From: Actinoalloteichus fjordicus
GTDB taxonomy: Bacteria > Actinomycetota > Actinomycetes > Mycobacteriales > Pseudonocardiaceae
Length of the DNA stretch: 64,000 nucleotides
NCBI RefSeq assembly: GCF_001941625.1
Contig: NZ_CP016076.1
Location: 6,618,001 to 6,682,000, forward strand
Direction of reading: 5' to 3'
Shown: one piece after another, positions 17,566 to 25,746 of the stretch
How positions within the stretch are numbered: the first letter of the stretch is position 1
Layout of the letters: every line of letters begins with the position of its first letter
Translations under genes and position numbers: made by a program
Notes under the pieces: generated by a model
Database searches by the model: none
Told to the model about the DNA's origin: nothing
Seen by the model: the letters and a program-made list of their open reading frames with translations, nothing else

Positions 17566-17649
17566 GCAGCGGCGGTCCGCGTCCGCCTGCGTGGGCGGTG
17601 TCCGCGCCCGCTTATTGATCATGGTCGTCTGGCGTGATCGACAGCGGAC

Positions 17650-17655
17650 TATCGT
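17650..17655 (+). promoter_or_regulatory. -10 box for leaderless XRE regulator
   Basis: TATCGT, 7 nt before the ATG at 17663, with no ribosome site in between. Confidence 0.5.
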
Positions 17656-17662
17656 GCGCGCC

Positions 17663-18508
17663 ATGAAAGGGCGACCGACGATCCGACACCGGAGACTGTG
17701 TGCACGGCTTCACCGGATGCGGAATGACACCGGCATCGAGATCGAGCAGGTCATGGCGGAGATGGGCTGGTCACGCAGCACGGCGCGGCGGAAGGAGAAC
17801 GGGACGACGTCGTTGAGCGTCACCGAGGTCCGTGCGCTCTGCGCTCTCTACCGGGCCACTGCGGAGCAGGAGGCCGTCCTGGTGGGGATCGCCGCGAGAC
17901 TCGGCGAGCCCGACTGGTGGCAGCCCTATGCGGCAGGCGCCACGGGCGCCTTCCGGGACTTCCTCGAACTGGAATCGGACGCCAGCGAAGTCCGGAATTT
18001 CGAGATCGACGTCGTTCCCGGCCTGTTGCAGACCGAGGGCTACGTCCGGGCGCTGGTGGAGTCGTGGATTCCGCGGGTCCCCGAGGCGACGGCACACGCG
18101 AGGATCTCCCTGCGCCTGGCGCGCAGACAGCGCCTCCTGACCGGACCGTCGACCCTCTGGGCAATCATGGACGAGGCGGCGCTGCGCCCGCGCATCGTGA
18201 CGGGCCGAGCCTGGCAAGAGCAGACGGCGGCCCTGCTGGAGTTCGCCGATCATCCGAACATCACCCTTCAGGTGCTGCCGTTCTCGGCGGGACCGCATCC
18301 CGCGATCGGGAGCCCCTTCGCGTGGTTGGGTCTGCCTGCGCCCGACCCCGGCGTGGTCCTGCTGGACAACGTCGCAGGCAGTGTCGCCGTCGAGGACGCC
18401 GCGGAGGTGCAACGGTTCCGCAACGCCTTCGACCACCTGCGGGCGATGGCGCTGGCTCCGTCCGACACTCGGTCCTTCCTCGCGACCGCCCTGAGAGCCT
18501 GTCCTTGA
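17663..18508 (+). CDS. XRE-family regulator with DUF5753
   Basis: A 281-residue cytosolic DNA-binding protein. The N-terminal helix-turn-helix (about 8-68, HRMRNDTGIEIEQVMAEMGW then SRSTARRKENGTTSLSVTEV) is followed by a DUF5753 domain (about 100-275, with VVPGLLQTEGYVRAL and FADHPNITLQVLPFSAGPHPAI). Such regulators usually stand next to a small DUF397 gene, which is absent here. The ATG at 17663 is taken over far-upstream starts because it begins the domain and has TATCGT 7 nt before it. The stop codon at 18506-18508 lies inside the terminal repeat of MITE copy B, so the last residues (ACP) are supplied by the element. Confidence 0.9.
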   Translation: MKGRPTIRHRRLCARLHRMRNDTGIEIEQVMAEMGWSRSTARRKENGTTSLSVTEVRALCALYRATAEQEAVLVGIAARLGEPDWWQPYAAGATGAFRDFLELESDASEVRNFEIDVVPGLLQTEGYVRALVESWIPRVPEATAHARISLRLARRQRLLTGPSTLWAIMDEAALRPRIVTGRAWQEQTAALLEFADHPNITLQVLPFSAGPHPAIGSPFAWLGLPAPDPGVVLLDNVAGSVAVEDAAEVQRFRNAFDHLRAMALAPSDTRSFLATALRACP

Positions 18509-18653
18509 TCCCCCTGGAGTCGTGAGCGGGGATCAGCGTGGATGAGCTGAGGCGGAGGAAAGAAACATGACGGAGTTATGTTGACTGACGACAACGCCGC
18601 AGATCGCCGCGCCTGCCCCGCGCAACAGGAAAGTGGGGATTAAAGACACGCTC
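18495..18653 (-). mobile_element. MITE-like element, copy B (between convergent genes)
   Basis: A 159-bp copy in inverted orientation. The ends read GAGCCTGTCCTTGATCCCC (left) and GGGGATTAAAGACACGCTC (right), an imperfect terminal inverted repeat. Flanks are TGA on the left and TCA on the right. The regulator's stop codon falls 11 nt inside it. The TCA beyond it (18654-18656) is the reverse complement of the peptidase stop codon. It may act as a two-way terminator. Confidence 0.85.
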
Positions 18654-20438
18654 TCAGGAGCCCGCCAGCCACGCCGAGGTGACCGGGCCCCAGTTCCCGT
18701 CGGCGTCCTGGGCTCGGACGTGGATCGGATGCCTCCCGGCGGGCAGCCCGGCGATGCTGATGACACCGCCCAGCTCCACCTCGGCGCCGGAGCCCTGCAC
18801 CCCGATGGGCTGCGGAGTGCCGCCCGCCCACGGCGGCGCGTCCAGGTAGACCTCGGCGGCCACCACGTCCTGCGCGGCCGGTCGGTCGACGCCGACCTCC
18901 CCGTAGGCGTCGTCGTCGGCCGTGGCGTGGACCGAGGCCCACCGGCCCAGCGCCCTCGTGCTCGTCACCTCCGACACCGTCGGCCCCAGCGAGAGCGCGT
19001 AGGGCTGCCGCGCCGTCTTCGCCGCGTACAGCAGCGCGTCCCGATTGAGATCCCAGAACATGTCCTGGCACGAGTAGGCCGCGTGGAATCCGGGACATCC
19101 CGAGGCCGAGGAGCCGATCTCGAAGGTGTAGGAGGCGATGCCCAGGGTGTCGTAGGTCCAGTCGTCGGTGGCCCCGGTGACCGCGTAGAGCACCTCGGGC
19201 GGCTGGCCGGTGGTGTAGCCGTTGAAGTGGCTGAGCCGGAAGCCCAGCGACCGCAGTCCCGCGTCGTTGGGCGCCTGCTGTGCCGCGTCGTGCCCCCAGG
19301 GGAAGAGCACCAGATCGCCGGTGGAGTGCAGGGTGATCATGGTGCCGGTGGTGGTCTGCGGCGCGGCGTCGTCCTCGCCGGGACCACGCTGGTCGGGAAA
19401 GAGGCTCTCGATCAGCGTGGCGAGCTGGTCGGTCTCCGGTTCGGAGTTGCCCGCCGGGCCGGGATAGGTCTGTCCACAGGGGTTCGGGCTGGTGCCGACG
19501 CCGCCCCAGCGGGTGTCCCAGTTGCGATTCAGGTCGATGCCGTCGTGATTGGACGACCAGGAGCTGCCCGTCCCGCACTCCGCGACGTTGTTGGCGTGGT
19601 CGACGTTCTTGCGCTGCCAGGCCGGGCTGCTCGACCCGAGGCCGACCTCCTCGATGCCGTCCTCGACGACGGTGACGCCGTCGGGATTGATCTGCGGGAC
19701 CACCCAGATCTCGGTGCCTGCGAGCAGCGTGGTGATCTCGGCGTCCCGTCGATGACCGTCGAGGAGCTCGGTGATGAACCGCCAGGTGAGCTCGCTGGTC
19801 GTGAGTTCTCGCGCGTGGATCTGACCCAGCAGCAGGAACCTCGGCCTCGGCGAGTCCGGGTCCAGGGCACAGTGATCGGCCGCGTCGGCGGTGATGCACA
19901 GCGCGGTGAGTTCGTGGCCCGTCGACCAGTCCTGCTGTCGCCGCCACGAGTCGCCGTACTCGACCTTGCGGACCAGGTCCGGATAGGCGGCGGCGACATC
20001 GTCGGCGAACCGCTGATGACCGGCGACGGTCCGGTAGCCGCCGTAGAACGTCGGATACTCCCGGCCGCCAAGTCGGTCGGGCAGCGGATGCTCGCCCTCC
20101 GAAAGCGGCAGTGCGGCAGGCGCGGCAGGATCGGTCCGAATCGGCTCGAGGCCCGTCGCCGCCAGCTCGTCGGCGTCCTCGGCGACGCCGAGGACGACCA
20201 GGTGATCGCCCTCGCGCCCGACCACCTCGAAGCCCTCGTGAGCGAGCCGCTCGGCGAGGGCGGTGTGCGACTGGTCGCCGACCGGCACCTGAAGGAGCAG
20301 CATCTGATCCCCGACCCCCGGCTGGTCGACGGCGGAGTCCGCCACGGCGACGGCGGCAGGGGTGGTGGCGAGAGAGACGGCCGCCGCGAGGAGCAGCAGC
20401 CCGATCCGTTGTCGGTGAACACGTCTGGCCATGGGCAT
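18654..20438 (-). CDS. Secreted M14-family zinc carboxypeptidase
   Basis: A 594-residue exported metallopeptidase. A signal peptide (MPMARRVHRQRIGLLLLAAA then VSLATTPAAVAVA) is followed by a propeptide-like region and the M14 catalytic domain (about 130-425). Zinc ligands are in GQIHARELTTSE (HxxE) and the later His in TLHSTGDLVLFPWG. The catalytic Glu is in YTFEIGSS. A C-terminal beta-rich module (about 460-594) ends with GRHPIHVRAQDADGNWGPV. The frame is open far upstream, but the ATG at 20438 begins the signal peptide and follows AGGCGG. Substrate specificity is not visible. Confidence 0.93.
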   Translation of the reverse strand: MPMARRVHRQRIGLLLLAAAVSLATTPAAVAVADSAVDQPGVGDQMLLLQVPVGDQSHTALAERLAHEGFEVVGREGDHLVVLGVAEDADELAATGLEPIRTDPAAPAALPLSEGEHPLPDRLGGREYPTFYGGYRTVAGHQRFADDVAAAYPDLVRKVEYGDSWRRQQDWSTGHELTALCITADAADHCALDPDSPRPRFLLLGQIHARELTTSELTWRFITELLDGHRRDAEITTLLAGTEIWVVPQINPDGVTVVEDGIEEVGLGSSSPAWQRKNVDHANNVAECGTGSSWSSNHDGIDLNRNWDTRWGGVGTSPNPCGQTYPGPAGNSEPETDQLATLIESLFPDQRGPGEDDAAPQTTTGTMITLHSTGDLVLFPWGHDAAQQAPNDAGLRSLGFRLSHFNGYTTGQPPEVLYAVTGATDDWTYDTLGIASYTFEIGSSASGCPGFHAAYSCQDMFWDLNRDALLYAAKTARQPYALSLGPTVSEVTSTRALGRWASVHATADDDAYGEVGVDRPAAQDVVAAEVYLDAPPWAGGTPQPIGVQGSGAEVELGGVISIAGLPAGRHPIHVRAQDADGNWGPVTSAWLAGS

Positions 20439-20691
20439 CTGCACCGCCTGAGACGAGTACGAAGAAGACGGACACTGAATTCTCTGCACGGGTCGCGCAC
20501 ACCGGCAAGACGCCATTCCGCTGCACCTGACTAGGGATCTCTCGGCCAGGCGTGGAAAGCACGGGCGGCAGGCGTGCCGAACGACGGTGATGTTCCTTGC
20601 ATGGCCGAGGTGATCACCCACTAACCTCGAACACACACGCGTGGCGACGATCGTCGGACGCGACTTCGGCAGTGATGTGGAGGCAGGGGGC

Positions 20692-20952
20692 ATGGCAGGC
20701 ATCGAAGAGGTTCGGGCGAGCGTGGCACTGGCCAACGAGAGGGTCAATCAGGCACTCGCCGCAGTGGCGTCAGCCGTCGAGGCGACGCAGGACGCACATT
20801 CCATCTTCTCCTCGGCGACGCAGGGCAGTGCCCAGGTCGCGGTGCCACAGGGCCTCGGGATGTTGACGCAGGCAGGCGAGAACCTCACCGCCGCCAACGG
20901 GAATCTCAACGGCTGGGTGGGGTTCGCCGACGAGTACGTCTCACGGCTCTAA
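20692..20952 (+). CDS. Small helical protein, first of a pair upstream of EccC-like ATPase
   Basis: An 86-residue Ala-rich protein predicted to be almost all helix (VRASVALANERVNQALAAVA and LGMLTQAGENLTAANGNLNG). Near its end is WVG followed by FADEYVSRL. The WXG and small helical form recall ESX substrates (WXG100 proteins), although WXG normally lies mid-protein, so this is only suggestive. The ATG at 20692 follows GGAGG by 8 nt; the frame also opens at 20641. It is followed within the locus by a second small helical protein and the large ATPase. The stop codon touches MITE copy C. Confidence 0.8.
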   Translation: MAGIEEVRASVALANERVNQALAAVASAVEATQDAHSIFSSATQGSAQVAVPQGLGMLTQAGENLTAANGNLNGWVGFADEYVSRL

Positions 20953-21105
20953 GAGCCTGTCTTTGACCCTGCTTTCGGAGTTGCGCGAGGCAGGCGCGGC
21001 GATCTGCGGCGTTGTCGTCGGTCACCATGGCTCCCTCCTGTCGCCTGGCAGCTCAGCCACGCTGAGCCCTCGCTCACGGCTCGAGAGGGATCAGAGACAG
21101 ACTCT
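20953..21105 (+). mobile_element. MITE-like element, copy C
   Basis: A 153-bp copy with well-kept ends (GAGCCTGTCTTTGACCC and GGGATCAGAGACAGACTC). It starts directly after the TAA stop of the small helical gene, and lies between the two small genes of the EccC-like locus. The flanks TAA and TCG do not match, so a target duplication is not seen. Confidence 0.85.
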
Positions 21106-21249
21106 CGAAGACTCGTTCGGAGTCGTCAGGGCATCGAGCAGCTGCGGCATGGCGGCGCGGTACGAATCTGACCCGCAGGGCGTCGATGCCCCGGGACAGG
21201 CACGGCGGACACGGCAGTGATCGAGTAGTGGTCGGAAGGTGACGCGGAG

Positions 21250-21501
21250 ATGTCGAGTGTCGAGGACGTGCGTGCCGCGCTGGAGCAGGTCAAGGACGAG
21301 ATCAACCGGGCACGGCTGAGCACGGCCACGGCCCTGCGTCTGGTCGAGGAGGCCCTGGCCATCGTGGCCGAGGTCGAGTCGGATCACCACGAGACGATCA
21401 CCCCGCCGGAGGCGAGCCGCGCCAGAGGAGACCTCGATCGGACCCTCGAGTCGCTGACGGGTTCGGAACAGGCGGTGGATGCGGTGCTCAGCCGGCTGTG
21501 A
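21250..21501 (+). CDS. Small helical protein, second of the pair
   Basis: An 83-residue predicted all-helical protein (MSSVEDVRAALEQVKDEINR and RLSTATALRLVEEALAIVAE). It resembles the protein at 20692 in size, in its helical pattern and in a common ending (VDAVLSRL compared with YVSRL). It lacks a WXG motif. The ATG at 21250 lies about 70 nt before the ATPase gene. The two small genes look like paralogues or partners of the ATPase. The role is unknown. Confidence 0.75.
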   Translation: MSSVEDVRAALEQVKDEINRARLSTATALRLVEEALAIVAEVESDHHETITPPEASRARGDLDRTLESLTGSEQAVDAVLSRL

Positions 21502-21577
21502 TGATCGCAAGTAACGTTGATCTCGACAGGCCGGTGGTCACCGAGCCGACCAGGGAGAGGCGTCACGAGGTGTGCTG

Positions 21578-24424
21578 GTGAACAGGCGAGACGAGCGACG
21601 ACGTCGCATCACGGAGTCCTTCGAGGAGTTTCGGCTGGCCGTGGCTCGCGCCCTCGGAGTCGCGGTCCGGCAGCACACCGCCGCTCAGCAGATTCACGCC
21701 GAACGCATCTTCGAGCTGTGGCTGCGGGACGCGGGTATCGATCGTGCGCTGGTGGACCCGGAGCTGGCCGTCGGGCTGCGCAATCCGGCGCTGGAGACCG
21801 TGGTGCAACGAGCCACGAACGATCGAGACGCGCACTTCGCCGACTGGACGGGCACCGTGCCAGGGGAGCTGGCGAGCCTGGTGGCCCGGTCGGCCCCGGG
21901 CTCGGCCTCCGAGCCGTATCCGGAGTGGCTCGGTTCGCCGGGCAGACGCGACGGCAGTGTCGGCGACGGCGGTGTTCCCGAGCTCTGGCGCATCGGCACG
22001 GCCGTGATGGACAGCGCCCCGGTCCCGGAGCCGTTCCCGGTCGCAGTGCCGCTCCTGGACGGCGCGCATCTGCACATCACGTCGTCACCGGAGTCCAGAG
22101 TCGACGCCGAGAACCTGGTGGAGACGCTGCTGCTGCGCGTGCTCAGCCACTTCCAGCCCGGTCTGGTGCAGGTGCACGTCTGGGACGTCGGCGCGCTCAC
22201 CGGATCGCTGCCGGGCCTGTACCCGCTGACCAGGGCGGGCCTGCTGACCGTGCACGACCCGGCCCGGCTGCATGACCTGCTCGACGAGTTCGCCGAGCAC
22301 ATCCGGCGCATTCACACCAGCGTGCTCGTCGACGGCAGACGCTCGATCGGGGCGCTGCACTCGGAGACCGGCAGACGCCCGGAGCCGTGGCGGGTCGCGG
22401 TGCTCTTCGGCAATCGCACGGCACTGCGCGAGGAGCATCAGCAGAAGCTCCAGCGCATCGCGCGCAACGGGCTCTCCTGCGGTGTGCAGCTCATCATCGT
22501 CGACCTGCCGATCACCGTGAACAGCGCCGTGGAGACGCTCCGGCTCCACGACGATCAGACGGCCCGATGCAGCATGACCGGGCCGCATGCCACGGTCTAC
22601 CTCGATCCGGCGCTGCCGAGGGAACTCGTGCCTCGGGCCTGCAATGCGATCGCCGACGAGCTGCTCACCCGACGCAGCCGGGTCTCCAGCTTCGACGACC
22701 TGCTGCCCAACGAGCCGTGGACCTACCACTCCGCCACCGGGCTCCAGACGCCGATCGGCTACGCCGACGGCGACCCGGTGTACGTGTCACTGGGCGACGC
22801 CTCGCCGCACGCCCTCATCGGCGGGCCGAGCGGCTCCGGCAAGACGAACTTCCTCTATGCGATGCTCGGCGGGCTCGCCGCGCGGTACTCGCCCCACGAG
22901 CTGGAGTTCTACGTCCTGGACTTCAAGGAGGGCGTGTCGTTCGCGCAGTTCGCCCCCGGCCGTCGCGACCCGAGCTGGCTGCCGCACGCGCGGCTGGTGG
23001 GGGTGAACGTCAACGAGGATCGCGAGTTCGGCGTGGCCCTGCTGCGCTACCTCTCCGACGAGATGCGACGCAGGGCCGAGCGCGCCAAGCAGCACGAGGT
23101 GACCAAGCTGGAGGAGCTGCGCGCCGAGGACCCGACGGGCCGGTGGCCTCGGATCGTCGCGGTGATCGACGAGTTCCAGTATCTGTTCGCCGCCAGAGAC
23201 GAGGTGACCAGCATGGCCGCCGCCCTGTTGGAGGACGTCGCACGGCGGGGCCGGTCGCAGGGCATCCACCTGGTGCTGTCCAGCCAGGACGTCTCCGGCA
23301 TCGAGGTGTTCTGGGGCAAGCCCGCGATCTTCGAGCAGTTCACCGTGCGCATCGCGCTCCCGAAGGCGCGCCGGGTGCTCACGGAGGTCAATCAGGCCGC
23401 GATGGAGATCCCGCGCAGGCACGCGGTGATCAACCACGACTCCGGCGTCCCGCACGGCAACGAGGTGGCCCGCATCCCGGACTCCACGGCGCGCGGCACC
23501 GCCGATCGGCTACAGGCCGATCTGTGGCAGCGCAGGCCCCCGGAGCTGACCGAGCCTCGGCTCTTCGACGGCAGCAACACCCCGAAGCTGCGCACGCTGC
23601 CGGACTTCACCCGGTTGGCCGCGCCCGCGACCGGGTCCCGACACGTCCCGGTCGCCCTGCTGGGCCAGGTCATCGACATGGCGGGCAGCGGCGCGGTCGT
23701 ACCGTTGGCGGCCAGTCCCGGCCGCAACATCGCGGTGCTGGGCTCGGTGCAGCGCGATGCGAGCGCGGTGCTCACCGCGGCGGCGCTGTCCCTGGCCAGG
23801 CAGCACAAGGCGGGGACGGTGCGCTTCACGGTGGCGTCGCTGGTGGAGGGCTCGGAGCAGGCGGCGGAGAGCCTGCACGGCGAGCTGAAGGATCTCGAAC
23901 ACCGTGCCGAGATCAAGTATCTCGTGGATGCCAGGGACCTGATCGACGCCACGGCCGACGAGTTGAAGGCCAGACTCTCCGATGAACCGCCCGCCGAAGA
24001 CGAGAAGAAGCTTCCGCACTACCTGCTGCTGTTCGGCGTCGACTCGGCGCACCCTCGGCTGGAGGATCGCGACACAAAGAAGGCCCGCACCGGTCTGGAC
24101 AGCCTCCGGCTGGTGCTCAAGCACGGACCGGAACTCCAGACCCATGTGATCGGCTGGTGGCGCAGTACCGGCAGACTCAAGAGCGCACTGGCGATGGGCG
24201 GGTTGGAGGACATCGGGGCGTGGGTGGCGTTCGACGTGCACGGGCAGGAGCTCGGCAGCCTGGCCGCGAACCAGGTGATCACCTGGTCGCCTCGGCCTCG
24301 ACGCGGCCTGTTCTTCGACCGCTTCCATCATTCCCGGCCGCAGGTCGTCATTCCCTGCGACGCGGGCGAACGAGAGACCCCCGGCCCGATCCCCTCGCCC
24401 GACCCACGGAGTGACGATGACTGA
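21578..24424 (+). CDS. Soluble FtsK/EccC-like ATPase with three ATPase-like modules
   Basis: A 948-residue cytosolic ATPase of the FtsK/SpoIIIE/HerA class. The middle module is complete: Walker A GGPSGSGKT at 415-423, and Walker B VAVIDEFQYL at about 527-536, followed by VARRGRSQGIHLVLSSQD. The N-terminal third (about 150-330) repeats the pattern of such a module (WRVAVLFGNRTALREEHQQK, GLSCGVQLIIVDLP) without a Walker A. The C-terminal third (about 680-900) has a degraded one (AVLGSVQRDASAVLTAAA, YLLLFGVDSA). This inactive-active-inactive layout recalls EccC of ESX systems, but no membrane helix is present. The start is GTG 21578, 7 nt after CGAGG; GTG 21572 is possible. It is coupled to the next gene by overlap. 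Function unknown. Confidence 0.88.
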   Translation: MNRRDERRRRITESFEEFRLAVARALGVAVRQHTAAQQIHAERIFELWLRDAGIDRALVDPELAVGLRNPALETVVQRATNDRDAHFADWTGTVPGELASLVARSAPGSASEPYPEWLGSPGRRDGSVGDGGVPELWRIGTAVMDSAPVPEPFPVAVPLLDGAHLHITSSPESRVDAENLVETLLLRVLSHFQPGLVQVHVWDVGALTGSLPGLYPLTRAGLLTVHDPARLHDLLDEFAEHIRRIHTSVLVDGRRSIGALHSETGRRPEPWRVAVLFGNRTALREEHQQKLQRIARNGLSCGVQLIIVDLPITVNSAVETLRLHDDQTARCSMTGPHATVYLDPALPRELVPRACNAIADELLTRRSRVSSFDDLLPNEPWTYHSATGLQTPIGYADGDPVYVSLGDASPHALIGGPSGSGKTNFLYAMLGGLAARYSPHELEFYVLDFKEGVSFAQFAPGRRDPSWLPHARLVGVNVNEDREFGVALLRYLSDEMRRRAERAKQHEVTKLEELRAEDPTGRWPRIVAVIDEFQYLFAARDEVTSMAAALLEDVARRGRSQGIHLVLSSQDVSGIEVFWGKPAIFEQFTVRIALPKARRVLTEVNQAAMEIPRRHAVINHDSGVPHGNEVARIPDSTARGTADRLQADLWQRRPPELTEPRLFDGSNTPKLRTLPDFTRLAAPATGSRHVPVALLGQVIDMAGSGAVVPLAASPGRNIAVLGSVQRDASAVLTAAALSLARQHKAGTVRFTVASLVEGSEQAAESLHGELKDLEHRAEIKYLVDARDLIDATADELKARLSDEPPAEDEKKLPHYLLLFGVDSAHPRLEDRDTKKARTGLDSLRLVLKHGPELQTHVIGWWRSTGRLKSALAMGGLEDIGAWVAFDVHGQELGSLAANQVITWSPRPRRGLFFDRFHHSRPQVVIPCDAGERETPGPIPSPDPRSDDD

Positions 24425-24806
24425 GTTCGGCTCGGCAGGCGAGCGGTACAAGGAGCTCTGCGGGACGGCCACCGGAGCACTGGCCGCGATGCGCGCACAG
24501 GATCAACGACTCGCGGCAGAGCTGCGCGAGTCCGTGGCCGAGGCGCGCGACGACGTGCTGCGCGCCGCCGACCGGGAGCGGGTCACCCGGCTCATCGTGC
24601 GACTGCGGTGGGAGGCTGCGGTGGAGGCCCTGTGGGATCAGCGCTGGCTGACCATGACGCCGCTGCCCAGACCGGCGGCGGTGGCACTCGCCTACGACCT
24701 CGACGACTGCGAACGGGACATCGACCGGGCCTTCGATCGGCTGGACGAGGCTCTGCGCCGCCGAGGCCTGCTCGACCTGCCGATGCTGACCCGTCGTCGG
24801 TCCTGA
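24417..24806 (+). CDS. Hypothetical protein coupled to EccC-like ATPase
   Basis: A 129-residue, mainly helical protein with no recognised domain. It begins with a helix-rich segment (GSAGERYKELCGTATGALAA) and has a Leu/Arg/Ala-rich C-terminal half. Its ATG overlaps the end of the ATPase gene by 8 nt and follows GGAG by 5 nt, so translation is coupled. It is therefore likely to be a partner of the ATPase. There is no signal peptide or membrane helix. Confidence 0.82.
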   Translation: MTEFGSAGERYKELCGTATGALAAMRAQDQRLAAELRESVAEARDDVLRAADRERVTRLIVRLRWEAAVEALWDQRWLTMTPLPRPAAVALAYDLDDCERDIDRAFDRLDEALRRRGLLDLPMLTRRRS

Positions 24807-24861
24807 CCGGAGGGCGTGTGGCCTTGCACCCAACTTCTAGAGCTGAAAGCCCCCACAGCGG

Positions 24862-25671
24862 ATGATCCGGCGCGTGCACGAATTGTTCGGCCCCGACGAG
24901 GTGGCCGCCTCGACAGACAGCCTGCTGGTCCAGTGGGCCTCGCAGGTGCTGCTGCCGACCCATCCCCACGGCAGAGGCCGGGCCTACCGACTCGGCGACG
25001 CGGTGGCCGTCGTGGCACCTCGGCTGAACCGGGACGATCGGATCGTGGTGGACGGGCCGGAACGCGACGTCGCGGAGCTGCTCATCTCCGCCTGGGAACG
25101 GCACGGCCCCGACTATCGGCCCCTGCTGTGGACCGACCTGGCCGACGCACCGCTGCTCGCCGGGTTCAGCGAGGCGGGCCGAGCCGACTTCGGCTGGATG
25201 GAGCTCAGCAGGCGGGGAACACCGGTGGAGACGCATCGGGCGCGCTGGCTGCGGGACGACGAGATCGACGAGGCCGACGAGCTGGTCCGGCGGAGCAATC
25301 CGGACGCCTTCGTACTGCCCTCCGGTCCGGAGCGAAGCCGATGGGCGGGCTGGCACAACACGAAGGGCCGGTTGGTGTCGGTCGGCGGCAACGCGTGGAG
25401 CGGGCCGACGGTCGGCTTCCTCGGCGGCGTCGCGACCGAGCCGCACTATCGGGGCCGAGGCGCGTCGACGGCGGTGTGCGGCTTCATCCGCGACTCGCTG
25501 ATCGCCGAGTACGGCCGAGCGACTCTGATGGTCGATCAACAGAATATGGCGGCGATTCGCGTCTATCGACGGCTCGGCTTCGACTATCGCCGGGTGACCG
25601 CGTTATGGGCGGTCGCCAGTCGGGCACGGAGGTCACCGGAGAAGACCGCCGATCCAGCCCGACAGCGGTGA
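24862..25671 (+). CDS. GNAT-family N-acetyltransferase
   Basis: A 269-residue cytosolic acyltransferase. The C-terminal GNAT domain (about 125-255) has the acetyl-CoA motif VGFLGGVATEPHYRGRGAST and the following helix, then QQNMAAIRVYRRLGFDY. The N-terminal half (about 1-115) is a second GNAT-like or decayed module (HGRGRAYRLGDAVAVVAPRL). Similar paired-domain GNATs act on small molecules or proteins; the substrate is unknown. It follows the small ATPase partner by 55 nt on the same strand and may belong to the same locus, but is not clearly coupled to it. Confidence 0.88.
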   Translation: MIRRVHELFGPDEVAASTDSLLVQWASQVLLPTHPHGRGRAYRLGDAVAVVAPRLNRDDRIVVDGPERDVAELLISAWERHGPDYRPLLWTDLADAPLLAGFSEAGRADFGWMELSRRGTPVETHRARWLRDDEIDEADELVRRSNPDAFVLPSGPERSRWAGWHNTKGRLVSVGGNAWSGPTVGFLGGVATEPHYRGRGASTAVCGFIRDSLIAEYGRATLMVDQQNMAAIRVYRRLGFDYRRVTALWAVASRARRSPEKTADPARQR

Positions 25672-25746
25672 GCCCGCGGACCCGCTCGCTCACCCCGCCG
25701 CCCTCCCGTCACCGTCACAGCCGCCAAGCGTGAGGAGCTGGTCGTC

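Noticed and set aside
18633-20534. Long plus-strand frame opposite the M14 peptidase
   Set aside because: Antisense shadow; the minus-strand frame has a signal peptide and zinc motifs.
24841-25671. GNAT gene as part of the EccC-like operon
   Set aside because: The gap is 55 nt with no overlap, so membership cannot be claimed; kept as a neighbour only.
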